A DNA stretch of 64,000 nucleotides from assembly GCA_002943765.1 (NCBI GenBank), contig PQWQ01000004.1:4464001-4528000 (forward strand), in the 5' to 3' direction. Below the pieces are notes generated by a model. That model was not told the DNA's origin. It worked only from the letters and a program-made list of their open reading frames with translations, and ran no database searches. Source of the stretch: Psoroptes ovis. Lineage: Eukaryota > Arthropoda > Arachnida > Sarcoptiformes > Psoroptidae. The position numbers and the translations under genes are program-made. This document shows, one piece after another, positions 26,375 through 41,500 of the stretch. Positions within the stretch are counted from its first letter, which is position 1, and each line of letters begins with the position of its first letter.

Positions 26375-29300
26375 TTATAATCGATGGCGATCATGATTGT
26401 TGTTACGATTCAATTGATAATGTTTTGCCATCGATGATTGTTGTAGCTTGCTTGAGCCATTAGTTGCATTATCATAATTCATATGCTGCTGTTGTTTTTG
26501 TGATTGATTATAATTATAATGCGATGATGATGAATGCGGATGATGCTGATTCGAGTGATTGATATCTATGCATGTATTGATTTCAAAAAATGGTTGTCAA
26601 ATTATTTTTGCTCTAATTCGAATATTATAACAACAAAACAAATATAATTATACTTACAATTGTTGCCATTATTATTATGATTAGCTAAACCATTCGAATG
26701 ATTATTAATAATGCCTAATATTTTGCATTTGGCATCAGCCACGATCGATGTTGTTGTTGTCGCAGCGGCTGTTGATGTCAATCTGGTCGAATTGGTCGGT
26801 TGAGATGCTGAAATGAAAAAATGGATAATGAATTAATGGTCATTTTGATGAAATCTATGAGTCAATTTCATTGACTATCTGATTTGATTGATTGAATTGA
26901 AAATAAATGATGGATGATATCAATTATTGATACTAAACCTGATTTGGTATCGTTTTGATTATGATGGCTATTTCTATTTTGATGCTGTTGACCAGATGCA
27001 GATGTTGTGGCAGAGGATACATTTTGATGACCTAAATGACAATGTGATTCATTAAGCGACTGCTGATTCGGATTAACAAAATTATCATTATTCGATGATG
27101 ATAAATCAGTGGTCGTGGCCGCATTCAATGTTGTCATATGTTGCTGTTGTTGTTCATTATGGCGCAGTTGGCGCATAAATGTATTGACAGATGATGCAGC
27201 ACCGAACGGTAAACGATTTCGTTTAGGGGGCTGATAAAAACCACGCTGGCAACACCAATCGCCATGTTTTTGATTGCGTATAATCCATGTTTGTGAACAA
27301 TTCATACAATGACAACACGAATTAAAATTAATCAAATTATTGCTGCGATTAGTATGATTGTGACTGGTATTATTTGCTGAAATCGGTTTCATATCGGATG
27401 ATTTTGTATTGTTGAATATTGTATCAAACACATTATTACAGTTACTATTATTATTAACACGGAAACAATTTCGTTGTTGTTGTTGTTGTTGCTGCTGTAA
27501 TGATGTTATTCTATTCAATAATTTTGTCGTCGATTGTTGTTGTCTTGAATCATTCAAAATTGTATTTAATGGATGCTTGTTGGTCGATATATTTGTACGA
27601 AAATATCCTGATAAAATATCGTTATTATCATCATAATTATTATTATTAATGCAATCACTGTTATCAACCAAAACGTCGTTAGCATCATTTGATGTTGTTT
27701 TTAATTGATTATTAGTTTTATTGTTTAATACTGAATGACCATTATAAAGAGCAGCACCATTATTGTTTGCACTGCGTTCGGCCGAATCGATCGGATGCAA
27801 TAATGGAGAATGCCAAGATGCCATCTCTCTTGATCCATTCACCGATTGCTGTTGATGTGGTCGATAGCCAAATTGCTGTTGTTGATGAGCAAACATTCGT
27901 AACCTTTGTTGATGCTGTTGCTGCCAACGTAATGCTGCTTTTTCAGCCTGTTTCCAGTGCCGATATTCATCGCAAACATCTTTAAATCGAATCGACATGG
28001 CCACTATAATCAAGCAAATGATCGATAATGCACAACATGAACCAATCAATATGTATGCTAAACGTTCAGTTGTTAAACGCGTTGTGGAAATGTTTTCAAT
28101 ATATTTTGTTGTTGGTGATGGTGAAGTCATCAATGATATTTTGGTGGATGTTACTGTTGGTTCTGTTGATGAAACTACGATTGATTGATTAATCGTTTTA
28201 TTCGTTTGTTGGTCGAATAATTTTTTAATTGATTCATTTAAAACAGTCGAGTTGTTAACGAGCTCGTCATTTGCAAATATATTGGTCAATGTGGTTGTCA
28301 TGATTTCCATTGATTTATTATCATTTTTTTGCCAGCCGATACTTGCATTTGAAAGTCTTGATTCATCCGAATTCAAATCATAATATTTGTTATGAATGAC
28401 TGGATCAGTATAATTTGAATTTGAAGATGTAAACAATCTTCCATCATTTATGCTGAATGTGACCCTTTTTGTTGTTTGTTCAGTCGTTGTTATTGGCTTT
28501 ACGGTTGTTGTTGTTGATGTGTTTGAAGTGGTTCGCGCTAAACCTAGCGTATTAGTTGAAATGGAAGATTTTGTCAAGTTTTTTAGTCGTATCCTGATTG
28601 GTTTCGATGTGGTCGACATAATCGAATCAGTCTTACGCTTTGACGATGATTTGTTTGAATTGGTATTCAAATCATTTCGTATATTGATCATTGGCGTCGG
28701 TGTTGTTGTAATGACTTGATTAACAGCAGTAGAATTGACTTTTGTTTTCCACAAAGAAAATGGTCTAATGGTTGTGGTGGTTGATACGGCGATGTTTGAT
28801 TTATCATAATTGAATCGATGACTAGATGAATTGAATGGACGATGTTCAATTATGATTGTTTCATTATTCTTTGTAAAATTTGATGGTCTGTGCTTTAATT
28901 GATTAAGCGCCAGTAATGGACGGAATGGCAGATGATATGGCGGAATGGGTGGTGGTGCTAATAATGGTTTGCTAAATGTTAGATTTCTGATCCATTCATC
29001 TAATTGATGTTGATTAATTGAATTATTAGGTTCTAATATTGATCTGTTATTAGCGTTTCTGTTATGATCAATAATTGAGTGATATGAAAAAAAATGGCCA
29101 TCATTATTAACAATATTAAAGGAATTATTGTCATCAACAGAAGCATCATCATCATCATCATCATTATATATTAATAATGTTTGATTGTTTAATTTTTCAT
29201 TTTTTTCATCGAATTCCTTCTTAATTAATGTTGATAATTCTATACGACCAACGATTTATCGATTTGATTCAAATGAAAAAATAAACAGAAAAATAATATT

Positions 29301-31124
29301 ATTTCAAGTTCAAACATGGAACAAATGTAAATATAAATAATTGAATACAAAAATAGATCAAATTAAAAGTTAAATAATGATTAAATGGGAGCTTTTTAAA
29401 TAGAAATAAATCTACTTTTTATATATATTTTTACTCATTTCAATTGCAATTATAATTTGTATTAGAATAGAGAAATTAAGTAAACTATTATTTAATTTAT
29501 TTGTTTTTTCTTTGAAGCAATTATATGTCAATAGCGGCCCAAATTTCATAATCTGACCAATAAATTATGATTAAGACAGAAAATAAAAGAAATTAATTGT
29601 AATTTAATTGAATATCTAATTATTCTGCAATAATTTGACAAATTGACACAAATGTTGCATCTTATTTAATTAATTTGAGATGTTATGACCGATTCCCTAT
29701 CAAAGACAATCATAACTTAATTATTCAATTATTAGTGAGAGAGATTCGAATAAATTAAAAATAATCGTGATTCGCATCCTCAAAGCAATTGTTTTGAATG
29801 TGACATTACCTTCTTTTTGTTTTAATGTATTCAACAATTTTATTGCTGTTAATGGTGGCATGGCTGTGGTTGTTGACAAATTTGCAATTACATTTGTCGT
29901 TCGAATCATTGAAATGAATGGATTCATTGTTGTCAGATCAGCATCATTTGCTGCTGTCATTTCTGTTGTCGATGACGATGATGAGGACGTTAAAACAATC
30001 GGTTTATCGCCGACATTGACGACCACTTGAAGTAATGTTTTATTACTGTTCGCATTTGGATTGCGTAATAGCAGAGATGTTGATGATGACGTTGGTGACC
30101 AATGACCATTATTTTTGAAAATAATCGGCTTATTCGTCATCAACAATGGTGATGTCGATGTTAATGTCGTCGAGGATGCTGCTGTTGTTGATGCTGGTGC
30201 TACTGTTGTTGATGGTGTCAATGATGACAATCGATGAATCGGATTGAATAACATGGGCTTAGCCGATTGAAAGGCTGACAAATAATTGTCTTGATTCCTC
30301 AAATATCTGATTGCATCGAGTGCTTGCATCGGTTTCATGAGCAATGATGATGATGCATTTGAAATCTGATTCATCAATGTGTTTCTATTGATCTGATTAT
30401 AATTGTATTTTGATCTTGATTCATTCAGTGACATGTGTGTGTGTTTATGTTGATTTCGCTGTTCAGTATTAATGATGGGTGTATAATGAATTTGATGTTG
30501 AAATTTCTGCTGATGCTCTGGTTGTTTTTGTTGATCAGCATTAGATTTAGATTTTAAAGTAGAAGCCATTATGATGCGTTTGACAAACGCATCATGCGTC
30601 TCGCGTCCATTTCGAAATAAGCGATCGATGGCTGAATCTATTTTCGTTGACCCACTAGTTTTTTGACGTTGTTTGCTGTTGGCATCAACATTATTCGTTT
30701 CATTATGACTCATTTGATATAAATTGAATGATTTAATCGGAAAATAATGATTATATGGCACTATCGTTGATTCATTCAATTTGAATGATGATGATATTGA
30801 CGATTCGTTCATTCGATGACCGTTTGATTGTTTTTTATCTATCGATTTAAATGGCAATGATGATGGCAGTAATTTTGAGTTATTATTCTCATCATTTATG
30901 ATCGATTGATTTGTGATGGCACTTTCACCTAATGATTGGTCTAAATACATTGTTGTAGGCGTTAAATTCACTGTCATTTCTGATGCTAACACTGATGTTG
31001 GTAATAAAAAAAGAAACAATTGTATTAACAATATGGTCGATGATTTTGAATGAAATTGTTTGATATTAGTATTCAAATATCGATAATGATAGTGATTGGT
31101 GAATGATATAATTGGTAGCAACAT
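26375..31124 (-). CDS. Uncharacterised large type I membrane protein
   Basis: Four exons: 31124-29810, 29239-26939, 26807-26658 and 26565-26375. Introns are 570, 131 and 92 nt, all in phase, giving 1318 residues. A hydrophobic signal segment (TILLIQLFLFLLPTSVLASE) lies at about residues 29-49. The ectodomain (~50-830) is rich in Asn, Ser and Thr with many N-x-S/T sequons and a Pro patch (APPPIPPYHLPFRPLL); it has few cysteines. The membrane segment is at about 832-856 (YILIGSCCALSIICLIIVAM). The cytosolic part begins with a charged amphipathic stretch (EYRHWKQAEKAALRWQQ) and contains CCHCMNCSQTWIIRN...GDWCCQRGFYQPP, which may be palmitoylated or bind metal. It then runs into Gln/Asn/His-rich sequence. 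The juxtamembrane and Cys-rich blocks look conserved, unlike the filler around them. I cannot name the family. The plus-strand frames here are shadows. Confidence 0.75.
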
Positions 31125-34100
31125 ATCGTCGTTGTTTTAGTGGAATATGATCAACAATTCTAATTTTAATTGATTTATTAATTATTAAATAAAATTTCAT
31201 GTTTCAAATTTTTCCAATTTAAAATAGTTTGATTGAATGCAAATCGAATGAAAAATTGATTTAATTATCAATCAATGTTTTTGAAAGCCGAATAATTGAT
31301 AGTTTTTTTTTTGTTCAACACCAAAATATGAATAAGCAAAATTGAAATCAAATTCAATCAATTCTACTGTTGTGTCAAATGCATGTTTTTTCGGTTAAAA
31401 TAAAAAATAAAACTTTGATCAAATAATGATAATTAGTTTTCTCTTCAAAATCTGATATTTTTTCTCTTCTCAAAGTTTATCATTTTGTTATCTTTGGTTA
31501 CCCATAATCTAAAAAGAATGATTGAATTGTCTTTGTTAGTTGAGTCTGTTACTTATTGTTATAACTGTATTTGCACCAATTTCGATATCAATTCACAAAT
31601 ATTCTTATGTCAATTGTTTTTCAACGAAATTATTTTTCTTACTTATTTGAATCACTAGTCTCTATTCAAATGAACAAGCATTATCAATCGATATATTTTA
31701 TTTTATAAAATCAAATGAAATCAAATTTAAACAAAAACCGATTCACGGCTCCATTGAAACAATTGCATTCAATTTGTTTGAATTAATTCAATTTATTTTG
31801 ATTCTATTATTTTATTTGATTTCTCTTTTTTCCAATTTTGTTGGTCACATGTGTTTGTGTGTGCACATGAATTTAATAAAACGATTTGAAATAACAAGTT
31901 TTTTGTTTGATAAATTTTCGGTAACCGATTTCATATTTTTTATTTCATATTTGCCAGAAGGAATTTCAAAAATCTGAATCGTTTTTACTCGTTCAAATTG
32001 AATGGGTGCAATTTCAATTCAATTCTCTCAAAAAATTCATAAATCAATTAATTAGTCTAAATCTATTTTCATCGTATAAAATGTGTGAATTTTTGAACTT
32101 AAACAACTTTGTTTTCATAACATTTTTGCATACGAAACAATCAACATAAACAAAAATTAAATGAATATAAACATTTTCATTGATTTAAATATGGATGAAG
32201 ATTTCAAATTTAAATTTCTGGTGTTCATATGTCTGTACTGATATAAACATTACATTACGAAGCGCTTAATGTTTATTCAAAAATTTCGAGTTGAATTTGA
32301 TTCATGATTGATCAGATATTTTCTTTTTTCTCTCAACCAAAAATGTATTGAGAAGCACGCAAAAACCATAATGTTCAATCACAACAGTTTTTGTCTCAAA
32401 GTGAAATGATCCATGCATTTGTTTGCAGAAAATAGATACATAAATAAGTCCAAAGACAAAATATTACAAATACAAATTAATATTTAAAAAATTTGTAATT
32501 CAATTTTCGACAAATGAGCCTAATTGTTTCGTTCTGTAACAATTTGAATAAATGCTTGTTTTATTTAAATGGATTCCTAGATTGCTAATTTTTTGTTTGC
32601 ACAAAATTACCTGCAGCTAATAACAATAATTCATTATTTTGTTCATATTTCAATAATCATAATTCAAACATTTTTTTTTTGGTTTGATATGAGCAAAATG
32701 ATATATTGAATGAATGATCGAAACATGGAACATATTAGTTTTCTCTGAATTGAATTGAGTCGCTGCCTTCAAAATTATAAGAAACAATTGATTTTAGCAA
32801 TTATTATTAACTACGAGAATTCATGCTTTGAACCCTTGAAAACACTTGACCTAATTTGAATAATGTTCTGGTAAAGAAAACATGAGCGAAACAAATAATA
32901 AAATAAATAATAACAATTGATACAAATGCACACAGAGAAATGCATTCGATGACATCAACTCACCATGCAAGAAAACAAATGAATTAGAATCATTGCAAAG
33001 GTAATTCAATTATGACATATTCGAACCAAGCAAACAAAATAAACAATGATTTATTGCTTAGAAAATAAAGGCAAATTCAATGTTTCTTCGATTGAATAAA
33101 TGAATGAATCAATTATTATCATCCAAATAATCATAATTCAACGATCAAATTATTAACAAACCAAACGAAAAAAATCGTCCATGCTCAACGATTCAAAGAA
33201 ATATTGTTATTACTTCAATAATTATATTTTCGTATATATGTTTCAATAAATTAATCATTATAACACATCTAAAACTCAAACGACAATAAAATATTTGAAA
33301 TACAATAAGGGTTGTCGAACTTTTCGCATATTTTTGCTTGATTCAATTAAGATTCAGCTGAAAATATTCCAGTTTCCAAAAATCAATGTCATTATTAGAT
33401 TAAAATCAAATTTTTGAATTCAATTCACATTTTCATTTGCTCACTGAATGATACGATTGACGATTGAATAATTTTATTCCTAAAAAACCAGATTCAGATA
33501 AAATTTAAATTGAATCAAGAATTACACAAGTTGAAATCAATTATTGAAATTGAATTTACCATATCAAATTTGCAATATGGACAACAAATCAAAGCAAAGG
33601 GGACACTGTTTGCCATAATCGGTGGCGTTATTACAAATTTACGTTGGAATCCAATTCAAATTCAGTTGAGCGTCAATTTATAGAATTGAATTGCAAATTT
33701 ATATTCCTGTGATTATGATTTATCAATAAATTAAATTTTATTCTCAGTCAAACAAATCATCTAAATCATTTAATTATAATTGATGACCATTATAATCGAT
33801 TCAGGTCGTTTGTTTAAGATATTTTCAATGCAAGCTATGAATGTGCATAGTTTGGGTGTATTCAATGATTTGTTTTATGGGTTGTTATGAAATAAATTCA
33901 ATTCATGTTTCAGATAAAAATGAAAAATGGCCAAATCCATCGAGCCCATTTTCAATATAATTGACCATAATTCTGTTCAAAAGTAATTGAAATAAGTATG
34001 ATTGAATAGGTAAAACAAGAAAAAATCAATTAATCGAATCAAATAACATAGCCAATTGATACCATGAAAAATAGAATCAGATATTCTTGCCTCAGTAGTA

Positions 34101-35083
34101 ATAAAAAGCCGATCAAATGACACGGATTTGAAACAATTAAATTGAAATTTTCTATGAAAAAAAATAAAAGAAAAAGGTCGACATATCAAGAGTAGGCAAT
34201 AGTAACACTATGAGCAAGATTAAATTCATCAACTGCAATGCTATCGCTTGTATATTTTCGAATGAAAATTGGAAAATTTTTCAATTTAATGGTTGAAATA
34301 AAAAGAAATTAGATTGCAATACACTAAAATCAATCATTCAATGAAGCAAAATGAAAATATCAAGGAGATTGAATTTTTCACTGATATATCAATGTGTAGG
34401 CTTATACATACAAATCAATAAATAAATAATACCATGTATTCATGTGCTTCCATACACATTTCAGAAATGGAAAACAAAAGAAGTCTTTTCGGATTAAAAA
34501 AGTGATTCGATTTGACGATGGATATATCTATTTGAATCATTATTATTATTATTATTTAATTCACGGTTATTCAAACATATATAAATGGAAACATTCTGAC
34601 AACAATACATTTTCAATTATAAACACAAAGTCGAATGAACAATTGAAAAGTCGGAATAAAAGAAAATTTGGTTTTAATGAATCAATGATGAACAATAGTA
34701 ATAAGTCAAATGTCACCGAATCACTCTTTTGAATATGTTTGTGAACAATACCGATTTCAAAACGCTCCGTATTCAAAATGCTCAGACTTTAAAAATTGAA
34801 TTTTTGTTGTAAAAATGCAAACATCATTTTGATTTTCATCTGGCAATAATTAATTGAAATTTTACAATTTTCTCAATGGAATCTATGAGAGCAGAATTAA
34901 TTGATGAAATCATAATAAATTAAAATGATTGGATGAATCAAAATATGATCATAATAATCATAATTATGAAACAATGTCATCATAATCATTAATGAATTAA
35001 ATTATTATTGTTTCAGTCATTTTATTATTATCATCATCAATCGATCATTGAATTGGTAATGGTTGATTGAATACCTTGAGCAC
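31125..35083. other. Long intergenic region, no gene seen
   Basis: About 4 kb upstream of the large membrane-protein gene and downstream of afadin. AT-rich with Phe/Ile/Asn-type short frames only. It should contain the promoter of the type I membrane gene. No RNA gene was recognised. Confidence 0.5.
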
Positions 35084-35275
35084 TCAACTCAGCCATTCTC
35101 AACCTGGGTTCCGCGGCACTTTAGTCGAAAAAATTTAAGGCTATACTCTTTGCAAATTTTGAAAAATTTCCGAGAAATTGCCAGTCTATTGCCTTTGATT
35201 TTTGGAAAAAGATGGCGATGTATAGCCTTTGTTTTTTTTGGAAAAATTGCCAGTCTATTGAACCAATCAATCATG
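35084..35275. mobile_element. Possible hAT-type MITE remnant
   Basis: A block less AT-rich than its surroundings begins TCAGCCATTCTCAACCTGGG and continues TTCCGCGGCACTTTAG, which resembles the terminal sequence of non-autonomous hAT elements. Inside, the 15-mer ATTGCCAGTCTATTG is repeated exactly at 35177-35191 and 35246-35260. No transposase and no clear opposite terminus or target duplication are visible, so it would be a decayed copy. Confidence 0.35.
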
Positions 35276-35555
35276 ATTATAATCGAGCAGAAGTGTTTAA
35301 TTGATTGATAAGTGAGAAACTATTAAATGATTAATTAATTAGAAATAATTAAAATGCAATTATAAATAAAAATTCAATATTTTCAATGTAAAAAATGATG
35401 ATAAACTTGTTGTTGTTGTTATGATTGATTATTCGAATCAAATATGATAAGTAGAAATATGAAACACTCGGACACAAGTAGAAACAGATAGAAAACAAAT
35501 TAAATACAAGAAATGTAATGATTAAAATAAGAATAATTATAAATGAATCATGACA

Positions 35556-38500
35556 TTATGCATCTAAATCTTGATTATCATTATTTTTGTCTTCGATATC
35601 TCGTTGTGCTTTAGATACTTTGATTTTGCCGCGAATCGGTGAAGTGGCGGCTTCGCTGTTGGCTCCGGTCGTTTTGGCGAACATTTTCATTTTTTCTTGA
35701 AACGTTAATTTTTCTGGTAATTTATCGTGCATTATTTGATTTTGTGATGACTTGAAACGTTCAGCTTCAATACGTTTACGTGGATCATTGTAAACTTCTT
35801 GCGCACCGATCACACCAGGTGTGTTACCACTAACATAATTATTGTTGAACCAATTTTTTGAATTAGGACTTTGCGTTCCTCCTAATACATCATCAATGTC
35901 TTGCAATGAAAATCTGTCCTCTTGTTGTTCATCATCGTCATCAATCATTTCATTATTTTTACTGACTGAGATATTTTGCATCACTTGTGAATGAACACTC
36001 ATGCTTTTGTCATTAGAAAATGATTGATCATTATCATCATTCACATCGGTTTCCTCATCATTAGCATCATTGCCATCATCATCATCTTCTTCATCAACAT
36101 CTTCATCTTCATCATCTTCGTCCACATTATTCAAAACAATATTAGTGGTTGGATTATCATTCCATGATACTTTTTTCATTGATTTATTATTATTATTATT
36201 TGATTCATAATTATTTGAATTTAAATTTGAATTTTTCAAAACTCCCATACGTGTCGTATGAGTTGAAATTGTCATTGAATTATCATTGATATCATTATTA
36301 ATATTTTCATTTTTCATTGTGTTCATTATTAAACGGTCTAAACGCTGATTAGCCGATTCTAAGGGTGGTGAAGATTTTGGTAATGGTGGCGGTGTTTCAT
36401 TCTGTTGAGGAAGTTGTTCATATTTCATTTTATTCGTTTCATCCTATAAATCGTAGAGCAAATATGAGAATTAATCAAAACAATTTAATTAGCTGATTAC
36501 CTGTCGTTTTTTAGTATCATCATTATCAAAATTCGACCTCTGTGATAGCTGTTCTTTCTGCATTAATTGCTGCTGAATTCTGCGTTGACGTGAACGCTCA
36601 CGATCTTGATGCATTGCCAACATACGTTCACGACGTTCAGCTCTATCCAGCATTTCATCGTCATCTTCTTCATCATAATCATCATCATCATTTTCATTCA
36701 TTTCTTCTGCAGCACGTTTCTGAAATTCACGCTCTAAAATCAATTTCCTCAAGCGTTCTTCACTTTTAGGATTACGATAAGGTAATGATTCCAAATATTT
36801 GATCTCTTCATCTCGTGATCTTTTAGTTTCTTCTATTTTCTGTTGTATTTCCTATCAGAAATCAAAAATATTGTATTATTGATCGTAAATAACCTAAGAA
36901 AAAAGTTACCTTTTCTTTTTCTTCACGCTCCCAAGGCGATGGAGATGAAGATTTGGCTTGTGTATATGGCTGCTGCTGTTGTTGTGCCTGTGATGATGGT
37001 GGATACCCACTTGGCCCAAAACGATAATTCATCTGCTGCACATTATTATTATTGTTAGAAGCCAATGGTATGGATCTCATTGGTTTAGGGGCTGGCTGCG
37101 GTGGATTTGATCGAATCAATGAACCAAGTGTTGCTGATCTTTCATTGTTGTTCAGTTTGAGTCCATTCGATTGTTGACTATTAAATGCTAAAGATTGTTG
37201 GCTAGTGAAACGTGGTCGTGAATTGTTAGAATTGTTTGATGCAATCAATACATGTGGATTTATGGCTGAATTGGACATCGATACAGCTCTGGACATTGTG
37301 CCCAATTGCTGATGCTGTTGAACTCGATCTTCACGTCGTCGTAATTCTTCACGAATTTCTTCCATTTTAGCTTCTTGGCGCAATTGATGCTGACGAAATT
37401 GTGGATCAATGAATGTTTGGTTGACATCTGGTAATTGTTGGGAATGTTGTCGATGATGCTGCTGTGAATAGTAATGTTCGCCAGTATGTTTGGATGCATT
37501 CACTGTTGACCCAGAAGCAGCCACATTTTGATTGAAAATTTGTTCTTGTTCTCGTGTCGTTACGATTGCTGATACTGGCCTCGAAAAATTAGTCGGTGAT
37601 GCTAACTCACCGTTGGAATTCGGTAATAATGAGGAAGAATGCTGCTGTAATGATGAATGCGACCCGTGTAACATGGAACGATTTACTACTGGAACGACAT
37701 TGCTGCCACTACTTTGATGTGAATTGTTTATGTTAGGCGATAATTTTTGTAGGGATGACATTTGACCATTATTTGCTTGCGATGGCGCTGTTGTGGCTGC
37801 TGGATGATTCAGCTGATATAATTGAATATTTTGGTAATGTCTTTCTTCTGGCAATGGATGAAAATGCTGCTGCTGCGTAGCTGCTATCGATGCATGAGCT
37901 GGCAAACTGGCTGTGGATAAATTAATGTTTCTGCTATTGCTGCTATTATTTGTGACTAATGATGAACTGATCAAATTTGTTGCTGAATTATAACTTAACT
38001 GAGACTCAGGTCTCATTGGATTATTGATTGTACTGTTGTTATTGTATGGTAAAGTATTACTTGTTTGATTCTGATAATTATAATTCAATGATAATGGCAA
38101 AGAATTATATCCTAATGATTGTTGGGATGGAAAACAAATGATAAAATGAAAATATTGATAACAATCAAAACAAACCTGGCATTGGATTTTGTTGTGATGA
38201 CATTGGACTGAATTGACCATTTGTATTGGCTGCCACTGGATATCTATGTAAATTATTACCATAATCGGCGATAAAACGCGGCCGTAAATCTGAATGAAGA
38301 TGAATAGATCATGAGATTGGAGCAAAAATGAATGAATAAAAATATGAAATAATTACTTTTAGCCATCAGTGCTGACTGTGACTGTTGTTGTGTCAATATT
38401 CCGCCTAATCCATGAAAAAGTGCTCCTTGTTTTGCAACTTCTAATGTGACTATTGGACCAGTCTGGGTCATTAATTCAGCCGCTTTTTCCTGGGTCATGC

Positions 38501-41500
38501 CAATCAATGATTGGCCATCAACTTTGAGCAATTGATCACCAGCTTCTAGTCGACCATCCTGAACAAACAAAAAAACATCAAATAAAGAATATAATTGAAT
38601 TAAATGCATCCAATTACTGACCATATCAGCTGCTCCACCTTTCACAACAGATTTAATGTATATTCCCAATTGAGTTTGATTGGTTCCACGTGCAGCCACA
38701 ATACTAAGACCGATGCCATTATTGATTTTTTGTAATTTGATCACATGAATTTCTGGTTCTGGCATCATTCGTACACTGCCATAGGCATTGTTGATATTAT
38801 TGACAGCATTCGGATAATTCATCATCATCGCCATTGGTGATTTCACTTGTGTTAACATTTTCGATTGCTGATGTGGATGAATGTATTGTTGTGAGGACAT
38901 TGTGTTTCTGTTGTCCGAAATGGATCTGCGACTTTTTTGTTCATCTTGATATTCTTGATATGGAATCGATGACGGAGTTAGTTGTTGTCGTGGTTGCTGT
39001 TGTTGTTCTGCTTGAAAATTGATAAAATAAATAGTCCAATAGCCTGAAGCAGTTGGCTGAATAGTCAAACTGCAAATGCGTGCATGCACTAATGTTTGTA
39101 CAAATTCTTGTAAGCCGGTCGGTATGCCACGCACAATATCACAGGAATAACCATCTTCTGGTAATAAAAAGGGCAATTGAAGATCACTTTCTTCTTCTAA
39201 TCGAATTTCGCGTCCTTCTTTCAATATTAATTCATCTGTTGTATTACGAGCCATTTGAACCATATTTTGTATGCTTTCAGCTGTGAATGATACTTCATCT
39301 GAACATGGCTGATAGCGCTCACATAAAGCTTGCAATTGAATTGAGTTTAATTTATAAAAGTTGGCCACTAACCCATTCAAATCTTCAGGACATTTTTTAG
39401 GACCTTGCAAAAATATTGCTGTTTGTATGATACGCGATAAATGACATTCGGCTGCTAATTCTAATCCTTGTTTTTCGGCCCATAATTCAATTTGTGATAA
39501 ACATTGTCGTAATTTAATTCCATAAATACGTGAGCAAAAATTAGTTTCTGGTGTTCCGATCACTTTGTTAAATAGCGACATATTAATGAAATGAAATAAT
39601 TGAGAAAATAATTGAATGGTTAGTGCTGCATTCACTCGAAAACGTCGCAGTAATTGCATTGAATTGGATAATATTTTCAATATGTTTTGTGTGATTGTGT
39701 CCATTGCATTATTATTTTGGTCAACAATATCTTTTGTGAAGCTGGACAATACTTCTTTCAATTCATTTTGCTGACATGTCACTAAATAATTGAATGATAT
39801 TTGTACTGATTCGGCCATTATGTCTTGCGAATCGAATGTGAATGCTGAAAGATGTCGATCATTTTTAAGAAAATGTAAAATTTCCGATGAATTGGCCAAC
39901 CAAAATGCTAAAGATGATTGATTGCTGTGATTGTCATTGATTGTTTGTTGTATCATATTGGCATATTTGATGCAGAATGCAATCAACAATTCGGCACGTA
40001 TTTCCGGCGTTATTTCTGGCTTGAAATATGTTGAAGCTCGATACCGTGTGACCATGTACAAAGAATATGTTATGCATAGTTTAAATTGCACCTGATTGGG
40101 GTCAACACGTTTGATGATTGTTGTTAAAAATACATCCTCTAATTCTTCGCCAACTTCTAAAATGGCCGGTAATATATTATCACCTTTTCGTAATGGCTGT
40201 TGTGGCTGAGCAATCGATAATTGTGCTGGCCTTGCATGATTCGATTGTGTCGACATTTCGATATTGGATGCAATCGATGATCTTGGCAGACTTCCAAGTG
40301 TTTGATGCCTTTGCAATGATCCAGTGTTATACACCAACGTCTCTGGCTTGCATGAAGTTTCGACTTTACCATCAGCATCGAATGTCGTTTCATAGGATGG
40401 ATTCATTGAGGATTTCACTGATTCATTCATATAAAATTGTTGCTGCTGTGAATGTGCATGATTTGTGTTCGACTGATGACCAATCGTTGCTCCGGCTGAT
40501 ATTTGCGAATGTCGTTTCAATGCATTTTCATCAACAAATTTAAATGTTAACAATTTACCGAAACGTATCAACATTCCGGGCTTCAAAACAGTCGAATCAT
40601 AAATTCTTGTTCCATTTATGTATGTTTCAGACTCTCGTGAGCTTGGCGTTATTATTGTTACATCATCTGTATTGGCAATGGTACAATGATGTGCCTGTAT
40701 ATTTGGTCCAACCAATTGTAACGCACAGTGATTACTATTAACTGTGTTCGATGATTGTGTTTTCTCAACGATCGCTTCCACATCAGTGCCTATTTCGATG
40801 AGATTGGCATTTAAATAATAGTGTTTGGCAATATAATTAGAACGAAATATTTCACTGCCATCTGGCTCAACTTCGATCAGAAAAGGCACTATTTTGTTAT
40901 TATTACTGTTGATTAATGAAGGGTCACATTGATTGTGATTGTCAGTACTATTCATTGTATTGTTGACACCAATTGATTGTTTTTTCTTGCGTCTACGTGG
41001 TTGATAGTCAGGTGGACGGCGACGTATATGAAATGTTAATACTCCTCGTTGTTTATTATGCGAACGTTCAATAATTAATGGACAATCATCATCATCCAAT
41101 ATGAATTCACTGAGGCCAACAGTTTGGTTCATATTTGGTAATGATTTGGGTCCATTTGTAGTGACATTGTTAGTGTCACCATTATTATTCGTAATATTGG
41201 TGCTGCCATTCAAATATGGAACAATAACTTGAACTAAGCAATATTGCTGTGGATCTTCTTTATCTTTTCCGTATTTTTCCAATATTTCTTTCACAGCAAA
41301 TGCAGCTGTGTCTCTGGTAGACAATAAGATTGTTTTGTAAGGTACATCTTGATTAATTGATTCACCGAAAATACGCAATGTACCGCCAGCTTCAGGGCCA
41401 CCTTCTTGACTGAATTGTTGCAATTTTTTCTCCAATTTTTGTTGACGACGACGACGCATCACTGCTTCTGGATTGGAAATTGATCTAGTGAAACTTGTTT

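Noticed and set aside
27409..28719. Several Val/Cys-rich plus-strand frames
   Set aside because: They are antisense to the long exon of the type I membrane gene, arising from the complement of Asn/Gln/Thr repeats.
34442..34732. 96-codon plus-strand open frame
   Set aside because: Tyr/Asn/Lys-rich composition expected from AT-rich DNA; no domain or splice partner.
36862..38325. Continuous frame running from afadin exon 7 back through 38112-38325
   Set aside because: Reading through would break the frame from exon 6; the GT at 38175 and AG at 38112 give a 64-nt intron that restores phase.
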